Assembly (NCBI GenBank): GCA_002410755.1
Contig: DHOL01000008.1
Span: forward strand, 15,219-23,275
Source: Ruminococcaceae bacterium UBA5391
Lineage (GTDB): Bacteria; Bacillota; Clostridia; Oscillospirales; Acutalibacteraceae
Length of the DNA: 8,057 nucleotides
Direction: 5' to 3'
Below, piece by piece: positions 1 through 5,998 of this stretch (positions within the stretch are counted from its first letter, which is position 1; each line of letters begins with the position of its first letter). The notes under the pieces are model-generated. The model had not been told where the DNA came from. It saw nothing but the letters and a program-made list of their open reading frames with translations, and made no database searches. The translations under genes and the position numbers were made by a program.

Positions 1-29
1 AGCCGGGTATGATTGAAGCAACATCTTCT

Positions 30-60
30 ATTCTTTTCTTTTATGCCGGCAGAAAAGAAT
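30..60. repeat. Perfect 10-bp inverted repeat upstream of the methyltransferase gene
   Basis: ATTCTTTTCT at 30-39 is the exact reverse complement of AGAAAAGAAT at 51-60. The 11-base centre ends in the palindrome GCCGGC (45-50). The arms lie 52 bases before the methyltransferase start codon. No T-run follows the right arm, so it does not read as an intrinsic terminator. It could be an operator or an mRNA leader hairpin. The symmetry is seen directly; any function is inference. Confidence 0.5.
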
Positions 61-111
61 TCCGGGTAGAAAATGGAATTTCCGGAACTTTGAAAGGGAG
101 AAATAAGCTGG

Positions 112-762
112 ATGGAACTGGAACAAATGGACAATTTTTTTACAAAGCGGCTGGATATGTATGATGTGCATATGATGAATGACGTAGAAGGATGCCGGGA
201 GGGGTACAAGCACATGGCTGCATTGCTTCCGGAGAATACCAAAACTCTTCTGGATCTTGGCTGCGGCACAGGGCTTGAGTTGGTTCCGATTTTTGAACGG
301 TTTCCCCGCCTTGCTGTAACAGGGATTGATCTTTCCCTTGCCATGCTTGCAAGACTACAGGCAAAATTTCCCGGGAAAGACCTTACGCTTCTTTGCGGCA
401 GTTACATTGGCCGTGATTTTGGCTCCCGGCAGTTTGATGCTGCGGTTTCCTTTGAAACCCTGCACCACCTTTCACATGAGGCAAAAGTCTCGGTTTATTC
501 CGCTGTCAGGGAAGCGCTGAAGGAAGGCGGCATTTACCTTGAATGCGATTTTGCCGCTGCGTCACAGAAAGAAGAGGAGACATTTTATGCTGAAAATGAG
601 CGGCTGCGGCGGGAACAGAATATCCCAAGAGGAGAAATATGCCACTTTGATACTCCATGTACTGCTGAACATGAGATTGCAATGCTGCGGAAGGCCGGTT
701 TTCAGTCGGCCGAGAAGGTCTGGCAGCAGGGCAACACGGTACTGATTTCTGCAGGAAAATAG
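112..762 (+). CDS. Class I SAM-dependent methyltransferase, substrate unknown
   Basis: A 216-residue soluble protein, typical in length for a stand-alone small-molecule-type methyltransferase of the Methyltransf_11/25 kind. The SAM-binding motif I is LDLGCGTG at residues 47-54. The acidic residue expected at the end of strand beta-2 is D73 in GIDLS. Motif FDAAVS (108-113) is followed by LHHL (117-120), the usual place of the fourth strand and the segment after it. KEGGIYLECDF (about 137-147) fits the later strand after a GG turn. The C-terminal third, with a charged helix and a final GNTVLIS strand, is ordinary for the fold. I see no signal peptide or membrane segment. The ATG at 112 follows an AAAGGGAG ribosome site (93-100) by 11 bases. 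The fold is clear, but nothing in the sequence or neighbours reveals the methyl acceptor. No strong terminator follows; a 5-bp GCACA/TGTGC hairpin at 770-784 has only four T's nearby. Confidence 0.88.
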   Translation: MELEQMDNFFTKRLDMYDVHMMNDVEGCREGYKHMAALLPENTKTLLDLGCGTGLELVPIFERFPRLAVTGIDLSLAMLARLQAKFPGKDLTLLCGSYIGRDFGSRQFDAAVSFETLHHLSHEAKVSVYSAVREALKEGGIYLECDFAAASQKEEETFYAENERLRREQNIPRGEICHFDTPCTAEHEIAMLRKAGFQSAEKVWQQGNTVLISAGK

Positions 763-956
763 CAGTATGGCACACCACCTGTGCGGATTTTGGCTGGGTG
801 GCAGGGATCAGCAACTCAGGCCGATCTGAATGAGAGACAAACCATGTACAGGGGAAGAATTTATATGGATTCTGAGTAAACAATAAAGGATATTGGAAAA
901 AACATGCAGCCGGGCGAAATGGAATCCCTCATATTCTGGAAAGGAAGCCAAAGCAT

Positions 957-1727
957 ATGCGGATTGCAGTTGTTACGGGAGCTTCCAGCGGGCTTGGAAG
1001 CGAGTTTATCCGCCAGATCAACCGAAAAGAAAGCCTCGGGGAAATCTGGGTGATTGCGCGCCGGAAGGAGCGCCTGCAGGCACTCCAGAAACAGGTGAGG
1101 ACAAAGCTGCGTATTCTGCCCTTTGACTTGACCGACCGGAAATCATTCCGTGAAATTTCAGCGCTCCTTGCAGCCGAGAAGCCGTCGGTTGCAATTCTGG
1201 TTAATGCGGCCGGATTTGGAAAAATTGGAAGCTATCAGGACATTTCCCTTTGTGACTGCGATAATATGATTGACCTTAACTGCCGTGCGGCTGTTGACAT
1301 GACACAGACGGTACTGCCATATATGCCGCGGGGCAGCCGGATTCTCCAGGTTTGCTCTACGGCAGCGTTCCAGCCCTTTCAGTACCTGAATGTCTATGCG
1401 GCCTCAAAATCATTTCTTTACCGGTACAGCCGTGCGCTCCGGGTAGAGCTTTTCTCAAGGGGGATTAAAGTTACGGCGGTCTGCCCATACTGGATTAAGG
1501 ACACCGAGTTTATTGCCACGGCACAGAAGACAGGGGACAGCTCTTACATCCGCGGATTTCCGCTTGCATCACGTGAAAAGCATATCGTGGGCATGGCCCT
1601 GCGGGACAGCCGGATTGGCCTGCCCGTTTCCACACCTGGAATTGTCTGCACGCTGCACCGGATTGCAGCAAAATTTATTCCGGGAGAACTCATGATGGGC
1701 ATTTGGGAACTGATCCGCCACCTGTAA
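957..1727 (+). CDS. Short-chain dehydrogenase/reductase (SDR family)
   Basis: A 256-residue classical SDR, the usual length of the family, expected to be a cytosolic NAD(P)(H)-dependent oxidoreductase. The dinucleotide-binding glycine motif TGASSGLG is at residues 7-14. DLTD (57-60) corresponds to the adenine-contact segment. NAAG (83-86) is the stabilising motif, and N108, S134, Y147 and K151 (in YAASK) form the full catalytic tetrad. The ARRKERL segment (34-40) after beta-2 is rich in arginine, which in this family often goes with NADP(H) preference; that is inference. The position that usually reads PG after the catalytic helix is CPYWI (176-180), with P177-Y178. The ATG at 957 follows AAGGAAG (941-947) by 9 bases. 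A long gap separates it from the methyltransferase and a new promoter separates it from apbE, so it is probably not part of the Rnf operon. The substrate cannot be predicted. Confidence 0.88.
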   Translation: MRIAVVTGASSGLGSEFIRQINRKESLGEIWVIARRKERLQALQKQVRTKLRILPFDLTDRKSFREISALLAAEKPSVAILVNAAGFGKIGSYQDISLCDCDNMIDLNCRAAVDMTQTVLPYMPRGSRILQVCSTAAFQPFQYLNVYAASKSFLYRYSRALRVELFSRGIKVTAVCPYWIKDTEFIATAQKTGDSSYIRGFPLASREKHIVGMALRDSRIGLPVSTPGIVCTLHRIAAKFIPGELMMGIWELIRHL

Positions 1728-1790
1728 AGATTTTCCGCGCGGCTTAAAACTAAAATTCCAGAAGCCCTGAAAAATCTTTCTGCACAGCCA

Positions 1791-1814
1791 AATACCTTGA
1801 CAATACCTTGACAA
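1791..1814 (+). repeat. Exact 11-bp tandem duplication containing the -35 box
   Basis: AATACCTTGAC occurs at 1791-1801 and again at 1802-1812, followed by AA, the start of a third unit. Each copy yields a TTGACA hexamer, at 1797-1802 and 1808-1813. Only the second is 17 bases from the TATGAT box; the first would need a 28-base spacer. The period is about one DNA helical turn. It may be a slip-strand duplication or a repeated activator site. Confidence 0.85.
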
Positions 1815-1836
1815 CTGCCAATTCAGAATATATGAT
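1808..1836 (+). promoter_or_regulatory. Sigma-A type promoter for the apbE-rnf operon
   Basis: A perfect -35 TTGACA (1808-1813) is followed by exactly 17 bases and a -10 TATGAT (1831-1836, five of six matches to consensus). The predicted start of transcription is near 1843. The apbE start codon is about 200 bases further on, and I see no comparable promoter between the terminator and apbE. It is therefore the best candidate promoter for apbE and the rnf genes, reached by read-through of the terminator. The match is seen directly; activity and start site are predictions. Confidence 0.78.
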
Positions 1837-1842
1837 AGGAGA

Positions 1843-1899
1843 GCACGTGCCGCTGGCTTTTTGACTTTCTTGCAATAAGGCAAAAAAACTGGCGGATGC
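1843..1899 (+). promoter_or_regulatory. Predicted 5' stem-loop of the operon leader RNA
   Basis: Starting at the predicted transcription start, CCGCTGG (1850-1856) can pair with CTGGCGG (1889-1895), seven pairs including two G-U. After one C-A mismatch, TTTTT (1858-1862) pairs with the A-run at 1883-1887. GCA (1843-1845) can pair with TGC (1897-1899) across an internal loop. The stem-loop starts with the palindrome GCACGTGC (1843-1850). It matches no riboswitch class that I recognise; in particular I do not see the conserved core of the FMN riboswitch. It could be a ligand sensor, a protein-binding site or an mRNA-stabilising hairpin. The pairing was worked out by eye, without an energy calculation. 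Confidence 0.45.
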
Positions 1900-1951
1900 C
1901 CTGTAAAATATATTCTGCACAAAACGGGAAGGCTTGACCGGGCGGGGAAGA

Positions 1952-1987
1952 AAACCGCTTAAGGCGGTTTCCTTTTTATCTGTTTTT
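1952..1987 (+). terminator. Intrinsic terminator (possible attenuator) before apbE
   Basis: AAACCGC (1952-1958) and GCGGTTT (1964-1970) form a perfect 7-bp stem with a TTAAG loop. A T-rich tract with two runs of five T's follows (1973-1987). It lies about 130 bases downstream of the promoter and 55 bases before the apbE start codon. GGGCGG (1940-1945) could instead pair with CCGCTT (1955-1960), giving a mutually exclusive hairpin that would act as an antiterminator. It may terminate SDR read-through, attenuate the rnf operon, or end a small RNA of about 140 bases. Confidence 0.75.
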
Positions 1988-2042
1988 GTTAAGTTTAAGA
2001 ATGCTTTGTGTGCCTTTCAGCAATATCTTTAGGAGTTGACTT

Positions 2043-3110
2043 ATGATTGCGGCTGTAAAAAAGAAAAAGGCATGGGTGGCTGCCGCTATTGCAGCAATCG
2101 CTGTGCTGGTCTTCTCCCTAGTCTTTTGGCACTGGCACAGTACGGCAGATCAGACTTATGAATCAACTACTTATGCAATGGGTACATATATACAACAGAC
2201 GGTGACTGGGGCAAATGCGCAGGAGGCGGCAATATCAGCTTCCAAAAGCGTCTCGGATCTTGAAAACAAAATTTCCTGGAGGATTGAGGATTCCGATATA
2301 GCCCGTCTAAACCGGTCTGCCGGTTCAGGGAGCATTTCAGTTGATAAAAAAACGGCCGAGATTCTTAGCCTTGCACTCGATATAGCAAATCGTTCAAAAG
2401 GCTTTTACGATCCGACAGTCCAACCACTTTCCTCCCTCTGGAACTTTGATAAAGATGAAGAAATCGTACCTGCCAAAAACGAGATTGCAAAAGCTGTCGG
2501 CCTTGTCGGCTACAAGGGACTTTCTGTTGATTCGGCGGCCGAAACTGCAGCCCTTTCCAAGGTGGGAATGGGAATCGATCTAGGTGGAATTGGTAAAGGG
2601 GCTGCATGCAGCGTAGCAATTGACACTTACCGCGCTGCCGGTGTTTCAAGCGCCATTATTTCGGCCGGCGGAAGCAGCATTGGGCTTTTCGGGACGAAAG
2701 CGAATGGAACGCCGTGGTGTATTGCTGTGCGTGATCCGCAAACGCCGGACAGCAATGCCGGAACAATGGGTAACTTGTACCTTCCCTCCGGATATGTTTC
2801 CACATCCGGCATTTATGAAAAATATTTCCGCAAAAATGGAGTGCTTTATCACCATCTTCTTAATCCCCAGACGGGCTACCCGCAAAACAATGGCCTTGTT
2901 TCCGTTACAGTTGTAGCGGAGAATGGCCCGCTGAGCGATGGGCTTTCCACAGCATGCTTTGTGCTTGGGAGGGAAAAGAGTGCTGCGCTGCTTGAACACT
3001 ACAATGCAGGGGCAATCTTTATTGATGAAAACAATCACGTTTATGTTACAAAAAAGCTCATCGGAAAGTTTAAAATCACCAATCAAAAATATTCTCTTGC
3101 ATCAAGCTGA
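2043..3110 (+). CDS. apbE: FAD:protein FMN transferase, ApbE family
   Basis: A 355-residue enzyme that uses FAD to attach FMN through a phosphoester bond to threonine in target proteins on the outer face of the membrane. Here the evident targets are RnfG and RnfD, encoded just downstream. The N-terminus has a lysine-rich start and one hydrophobic segment (about residues 10-29). There is no lipobox cysteine, so it is probably anchored by this helix or exported, not a lipoprotein. Family motifs seen are AMGTYI (45-50), DSDIARLNRSAG (83-94), PLSSLWNF (128-135), GIDLGGIGKGAACS (177-190), SAGGSSIGLFG (207-217) and HHLLNPQTGYP (270-280). SDGLSTACFVLG (298-309) contains the conserved Asp-Thr region, D299 and T303, linked to Mg2+ binding in the family. 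Length and motif order are normal. The ATG follows AGGAG (2031-2035) by 7 bases. It is the first gene of the Rnf cluster, 22 bases before the next. Confidence 0.95.
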   Translation: MIAAVKKKKAWVAAAIAAIAVLVFSLVFWHWHSTADQTYESTTYAMGTYIQQTVTGANAQEAAISASKSVSDLENKISWRIEDSDIARLNRSAGSGSISVDKKTAEILSLALDIANRSKGFYDPTVQPLSSLWNFDKDEEIVPAKNEIAKAVGLVGYKGLSVDSAAETAALSKVGMGIDLGGIGKGAACSVAIDTYRAAGVSSAIISAGGSSIGLFGTKANGTPWCIAVRDPQTPDSNAGTMGNLYLPSGYVSTSGIYEKYFRKNGVLYHHLLNPQTGYPQNNGLVSVTVVAENGPLSDGLSTACFVLGREKSAALLEHYNAGAIFIDENNHVYVTKKLIGKFKITNQKYSLASS

Positions 3111-3132
3111 TTTTTGAAAGCACAAAATTAAA

Positions 3133-3669
3133 ATGAAAGAAAAGAAAGTCCTGTCTTCAGAGCTAAATATTTCTCCGCATACACAGCGCATTGCGTTTGT
3201 GGGAATTCTGACGGCGCTTGCGCTTGCACTTTCTGCTTTGGAACTGTTGATTCCAGCAATTCCAGTTTTGCCCCCCGGCGCAAAACTTGGCCTTTCTAAT
3301 ATTGTAACCATGTATGCGGCAGGGGCGGTTGGCCTTGGGCCAGCTCTTGCCATTGCTGTAGTGAAAGGCCTCTTTTCCGGCCTGATGCGTGGTTTTACTG
3401 CAATGATGATGAGCCTGGCGGGTGGTATGGCAAGCACATTTGTCATGTGGCTTCTTCTGAAAGTTAAGAAGAACCCGTTTGGCCTTGTTGGGCTGGGCGT
3501 AGGGGGTGCTTTAACGCATAATGCGGCACAGCTCCTTGTTGCTGCCGTACTGACAACGCCTGCCATTGTTTATTATATTCCGTGGCTGATAATTTTCGGG
3601 ATTCTGACCGGAATTCTTACCGGTCTAGTGCTGAAAACGGTCATGCCTCTTTTGAATAAATTATCTTAG
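3133..3669 (+). CDS. Gx transporter family membrane protein (Hpre_diP_synt_I type)
   Basis: A 178-residue, strongly hydrophobic protein with about five or six membrane helices after a short charged N-terminus. The pattern RIAFVGILTALALALSALE, then PGAKLGLSNI, then a helix ending in KGLFSGLMRGF and a late GGALTHNAAQ segment is that of the family annotated as Gx transporter or heptaprenyl diphosphate synthase component I. The helix pattern and size also resemble substrate-binding components of ECF vitamin transporters. The enzymatic name is historical, and I see no prenyl synthase motif such as DDxxD. Genes of this family often lie beside apbE and rnf genes in Clostridia, so a role linked to flavin or another Rnf-related substrate is possible but is inference. 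The ATG at 3133 has no strong ribosome site, only GAAAG at 3116-3120; translation may depend on coupling to apbE. It ends 20 bases before rnfC. Confidence 0.8.
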   Translation: MKEKKVLSSELNISPHTQRIAFVGILTALALALSALELLIPAIPVLPPGAKLGLSNIVTMYAAGAVGLGPALAIAVVKGLFSGLMRGFTAMMMSLAGGMASTFVMWLLLKVKKNPFGLVGLGVGGALTHNAAQLLVAAVLTTPAIVYYIPWLIIFGILTGILTGLVLKTVMPLLNKLS

Positions 3670-3689
3670 CAGAGTCTGGAGGAATAAAA

Positions 3690-5015
3690 ATGGATAGTTC
3701 ATTGCCGGTTTCTCCGTTCAAGACACATGGAGGTGTGGATATCCTCAGCAGGAAACACACTGCGGCCCAGGAATCTGCTGTGCTGCCCCCACCGGAGGAA
3801 GTTGTCCTGCCGATGCAGCAGCATGTTGGTGCCCCTTGTAAGCCGCTTGTCAAGACTGGAGACAGGGTGCTTATTGGTCAGAAAATCGCAGACAGCGACG
3901 CCTTTGTCAGTGCGCCGATCCATGCGAGCATTTCGGGGAAAGTCGCCGGAATTGTGAAAATTTCCCTTGCAGGTGGACAACTTGTTGATGCTGTCCGTAT
4001 TGTTTCCGATGGGAAGATGGAAACTTCTCCGGACGTAAAGCCTCCGGAGATTAAAGACCTTCCGGGGTTCCTGGCGGCTGTACGGGCGTCCGGCCTTGTA
4101 GGCCTTGGCGGTGCCGGTTTTCCAACACATGTAAAGCTTGCTGTGCCGAAGGGCAAGTCCGTTGATACGCTGATTGTGAACGTGGCGGAATGTGAGCCAT
4201 ATATCACTTCGGACAACCGCTGTGCACTTGAGAACACCGCTCAGATTATGCACGGGATTTCTTCCGTGAAGAAATGGCTGGGTATTCACCGCGTCATGAT
4301 TGCAGTCGAGAACAACAAACCGGATGTTATCGAAACCATGAAAAAAGCGGCGGCCGGCGATGCGGAAATCGGTGTTCTTACGCTTCATTCCCGCTATCCG
4401 CAGGGCGCCGAGAAAGTCCTCATCCAGTCATGCACAGGGCGCTGTGTCCCAATGGGCGGCCTGCCGGCGGATGTCGGCTGCATTGTGATGAACATTGCGT
4501 CAGCAGCAGCACTCGGTGAATATCTGGAAACTGGAATGCCGCTTGTCAAGCGCCGTGTCACAATTGACGGTTCTGCAATCAAGAACCCCCAAAATGTGAT
4601 CGTCCCGGTTGGAACTTATATTAAGACGATTATTGACTTCTGCGGCGGATACCGGGAGAAGCCGAAGAAAATCTTGATGGGCGGTCCGATGATGGGCGTT
4701 TCCATTGCCAGTGATCAGCTCCCTGTTATTAAGCAGAACAATGGCATTATCTGCCTTGGCGAAGAGGAAGCGCATAAAATGGAGCCGACTGCATGTATCC
4801 GCTGCGGCCGCTGCGTGCGTGTGTGCCCGATGCATCTGATGCCAACAATGCTTGAAAAGTTCGCCATGGCAAAGCGCGTGGATGATTTGCAGGAATACAA
4901 TGTCATGGACTGCATGGAGTGCGGTAGCTGTGCCTACGGTTGCCCTGCGGGAAGGCCGCTTGTTCAGGCAATTCGCCTTGGCAAGGCTTTGGTAAAAGCA
5001 AGGAGGAAAAAGTAA
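3690..5015 (+). CDS. rnfC: Rnf complex subunit RnfC, NADH/FMN and 4Fe-4S protein
   Basis: A 441-residue peripheral cytoplasmic subunit that exchanges electrons with NAD+/NADH. The N-terminal domain begins with the typical THGGVDI region (12-17). The Rossmann-like part has GLGGAGFP (138-145), related to the flavin and NADH site of NuoF, followed by NVAECEPYITSD (164-175), a strong RnfC signature. GGPMMG follows later, near residues 331-336. Two ferredoxin-type motifs are complete: C369, C372, C375 and C379-P, then C408, C411, C414 and C418-P. The protein stops about 20 residues after the second motif, so it lacks the long Ala/Lys-rich C-terminal extension of some proteobacterial RnfC proteins. 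The ATG at 3690 follows GGAGG (3678-3682) by 7 bases. The TAA stop shares its last A with the rnfD ATG, a one-base overlap that suggests translational coupling. Confidence 0.97.
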   Translation: MDSSLPVSPFKTHGGVDILSRKHTAAQESAVLPPPEEVVLPMQQHVGAPCKPLVKTGDRVLIGQKIADSDAFVSAPIHASISGKVAGIVKISLAGGQLVDAVRIVSDGKMETSPDVKPPEIKDLPGFLAAVRASGLVGLGGAGFPTHVKLAVPKGKSVDTLIVNVAECEPYITSDNRCALENTAQIMHGISSVKKWLGIHRVMIAVENNKPDVIETMKKAAAGDAEIGVLTLHSRYPQGAEKVLIQSCTGRCVPMGGLPADVGCIVMNIASAAALGEYLETGMPLVKRRVTIDGSAIKNPQNVIVPVGTYIKTIIDFCGGYREKPKKILMGGPMMGVSIASDQLPVIKQNNGIICLGEEEAHKMEPTACIRCGRCVRVCPMHLMPTMLEKFAMAKRVDDLQEYNVMDCMECGSCAYGCPAGRPLVQAIRLGKALVKARRKK

Positions 5016-5017
5016 TG
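5000..5017 (+). promoter_or_regulatory. Ribosome binding site that sets the rnfD start
   Basis: AAGGAGG (5000-5006) lies 8 bases before ATG 5015. The reading frame is open back to an ATG at 4940 inside rnfC, but the extra 25 residues would not resemble an RnfD N-terminus and have no such site. The start at 5015, overlapping the rnfC stop as TAATG, is preferred. Confidence 0.9.
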
Positions 5018-5998
5018 GAAGAGAAAGACGAGAAGCTTGTTATTTCATCTTCGCCTCACATCCACTGCGAAACAACGACCCGGAGAATTATGTTGGACGT
5101 TATCATTTCACTGGTTCCGGCGCTTGTTGCTTCCGTAATTATCTTTGGGCCGCGGGTTCTGCTGATCGTTGCTGTAACGATTGCATCGTGCGTCCTGAGT
5201 GAATATTTCAGCCGCAAGGTGATGAAGCGCGAGAACACAATCGGTGACTTGAGTGCTGTTGTCACAGGTCTTCTGCTTGCATTTAACCTGCCGGTTTCTG
5301 TTCCGCCGCTTGTTGCGGCGTTTGGCGGCCTGATTGCCATTGTTGTAATCAAGCAGATGTTCGGAGGCATTGGCCAGAACTTTGTCAACCCTGCGCTTGC
5401 CGCCCGAATTATCCTGTTGAATTCTTTCCCAGCGTATATGACGTCTTGGACAAAACCGTACCTGTACTTACATCCGGCAGCAGCAACCGTAGCGTCTACT
5501 TCGGATGCCTTGGCGGGTGCAACCCCGCTTGCGCTGATTAAGCACGGCGCTGCTGCCAATCAGCTTCCAAGCCTTCTGAATATGTTCTTTGGAAACCGCG
5601 GCGGTTCACTTGGTGAGACCTGCACGCTGGCTTTGCTGATAGGCGGAATTTACCTGATTGCGCGCAAGGTTATCAGCCCGGTTATTCCGGCCTGCTTCCT
5701 TGGCACGGCAGCTCTGCTTTCACTTTGCATGGGCCGCAATGTTGCCTACGACCTGCTGTCCGGCGGCATGATGCTCGGTGCAATTTTTATGGCAACTGAT
5801 TACACCACTTCGCCAATCACAACAAAAGGCAAAGTGATCTATGCGGTTGGCTGCGGTGTTATTACAATGTTAATCCGCAATTTTGGCAATCTGCCGGAAG
5901 GTGTCTCCTATGCCATTGTTCTAATGAATATTCTTACGCCGCTGATTGACTCCGGTACTCGTCCGGCAGCGTTTGGAAAGGAGCCTGCTAAGAAATGA
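5015..5998 (+). CDS. rnfD: Rnf complex subunit RnfD, membrane flavoprotein
   Basis: A 327-residue integral membrane subunit, homologous to NqrB, with many hydrophobic helices. Near the start, SPHIHCETTTRRIMLDVIISL (13-33) is the typical RnfD opening. GDLSAVVTGLLLAFNLP (78-93) and the FGGIGQNFVNPALAARI segment (116-132) are strong family signatures. The flavinylation site is DALAGATPL (164-172), so FMN is expected on T170. The residue before GAT is alanine where serine or threonine is more common, but the aspartate is kept. Late in the protein, MATDYTTSPITTKGK (about 266-280) is another conserved RnfD block. In the complex it passes electrons between the FMN of RnfG and RnfC and is thought to help drive ion translocation; whether Na+ or H+ cannot be read from here. 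The last bases overlap the rnfG start as ATGA, so the two are probably translationally coupled. Confidence 0.96.
   Translation: MEEKDEKLVISSSPHIHCETTTRRIMLDVIISLVPALVASVIIFGPRVLLIVAVTIASCVLSEYFSRKVMKRENTIGDLSAVVTGLLLAFNLPVSVPPLVAAFGGLIAIVVIKQMFGGIGQNFVNPALAARIILLNSFPAYMTSWTKPYLYLHPAAATVASTSDALAGATPLALIKHGAAANQLPSLLNMFFGNRGGSLGETCTLALLIGGIYLIARKVISPVIPACFLGTAALLSLCMGRNVAYDLLSGGMMLGAIFMATDYTTSPITTKGKVIYAVGCGVITMLIRNFGNLPEGVSYAIVLMNILTPLIDSGTRPAAFGKEPAKK

Larger units (their letters stand above)
1728..2042 (+). other. 315-base intergenic control region between the SDR gene and apbE
   Basis: I find no convincing gene here. The first 60 bases after the SDR stop include a CCGCGCGG palindrome (1734-1741) but no clear terminator. 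Then follow a tandem 11-bp repeat, a strong promoter, a structured leader and an intrinsic terminator, each listed separately. The last 50 bases lead to the apbE ribosome site AGGAG (2031-2035). A 13-codon frame from ATG 1896 to TGA 1937 exists inside the leader but has only a poor ribosome site and is not claimed as a gene. Confidence 0.7.

Noticed and set aside
770..784. GCACA/TGTGC hairpin after the methyltransferase as a terminator
   Set aside because: The stem is only 5 bp and only four T's follow nearby; too weak to call.
844..879. Short frame MYRGRIYMDSE in the gap before the SDR gene
   Set aside because: Too short, no similarity recognised, and no evidence that it is a gene remnant.
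893..1126. A 77-residue + strand frame overlapping the SDR start
   Set aside because: It overlaps the SDR glycine motif in another frame, and its translation looks compositionally odd with no recognisable motif.
1832..1864. A 10-codon frame starting in the -10 box region
   Set aside because: Its ATG lies upstream of the predicted transcription start.
1896..1937. A 13-codon frame in the operon leader as a possible leader peptide
   Set aside because: No good ribosome site and no run of regulatory codons for one amino acid.
1843..1970. FMN riboswitch in the leader of the flavin-linked operon
   Set aside because: The highly conserved FMN riboswitch core sequences are not seen; the flavin context alone is not evidence.
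2646..3086. Long minus-strand open frame opposite apbE
   Set aside because: Opposite a well-supported ApbE gene; its translation shows no recognisable domain and it is a shadow of the coding strand's codon pattern.
3699..4388. A 229-residue minus-strand open frame opposite rnfC
   Set aside because: Opposite strongly conserved RnfC motifs; no ribosome site or domain seen. A codon-bias shadow.
4940..5014. A 25-residue N-terminal extension of RnfD inside rnfC
   Set aside because: The extension has no ribosome site, is unlike RnfD N-termini and fully overlaps the RnfC iron-sulfur tail. ATG 5015 has a strong site 8 bases upstream.
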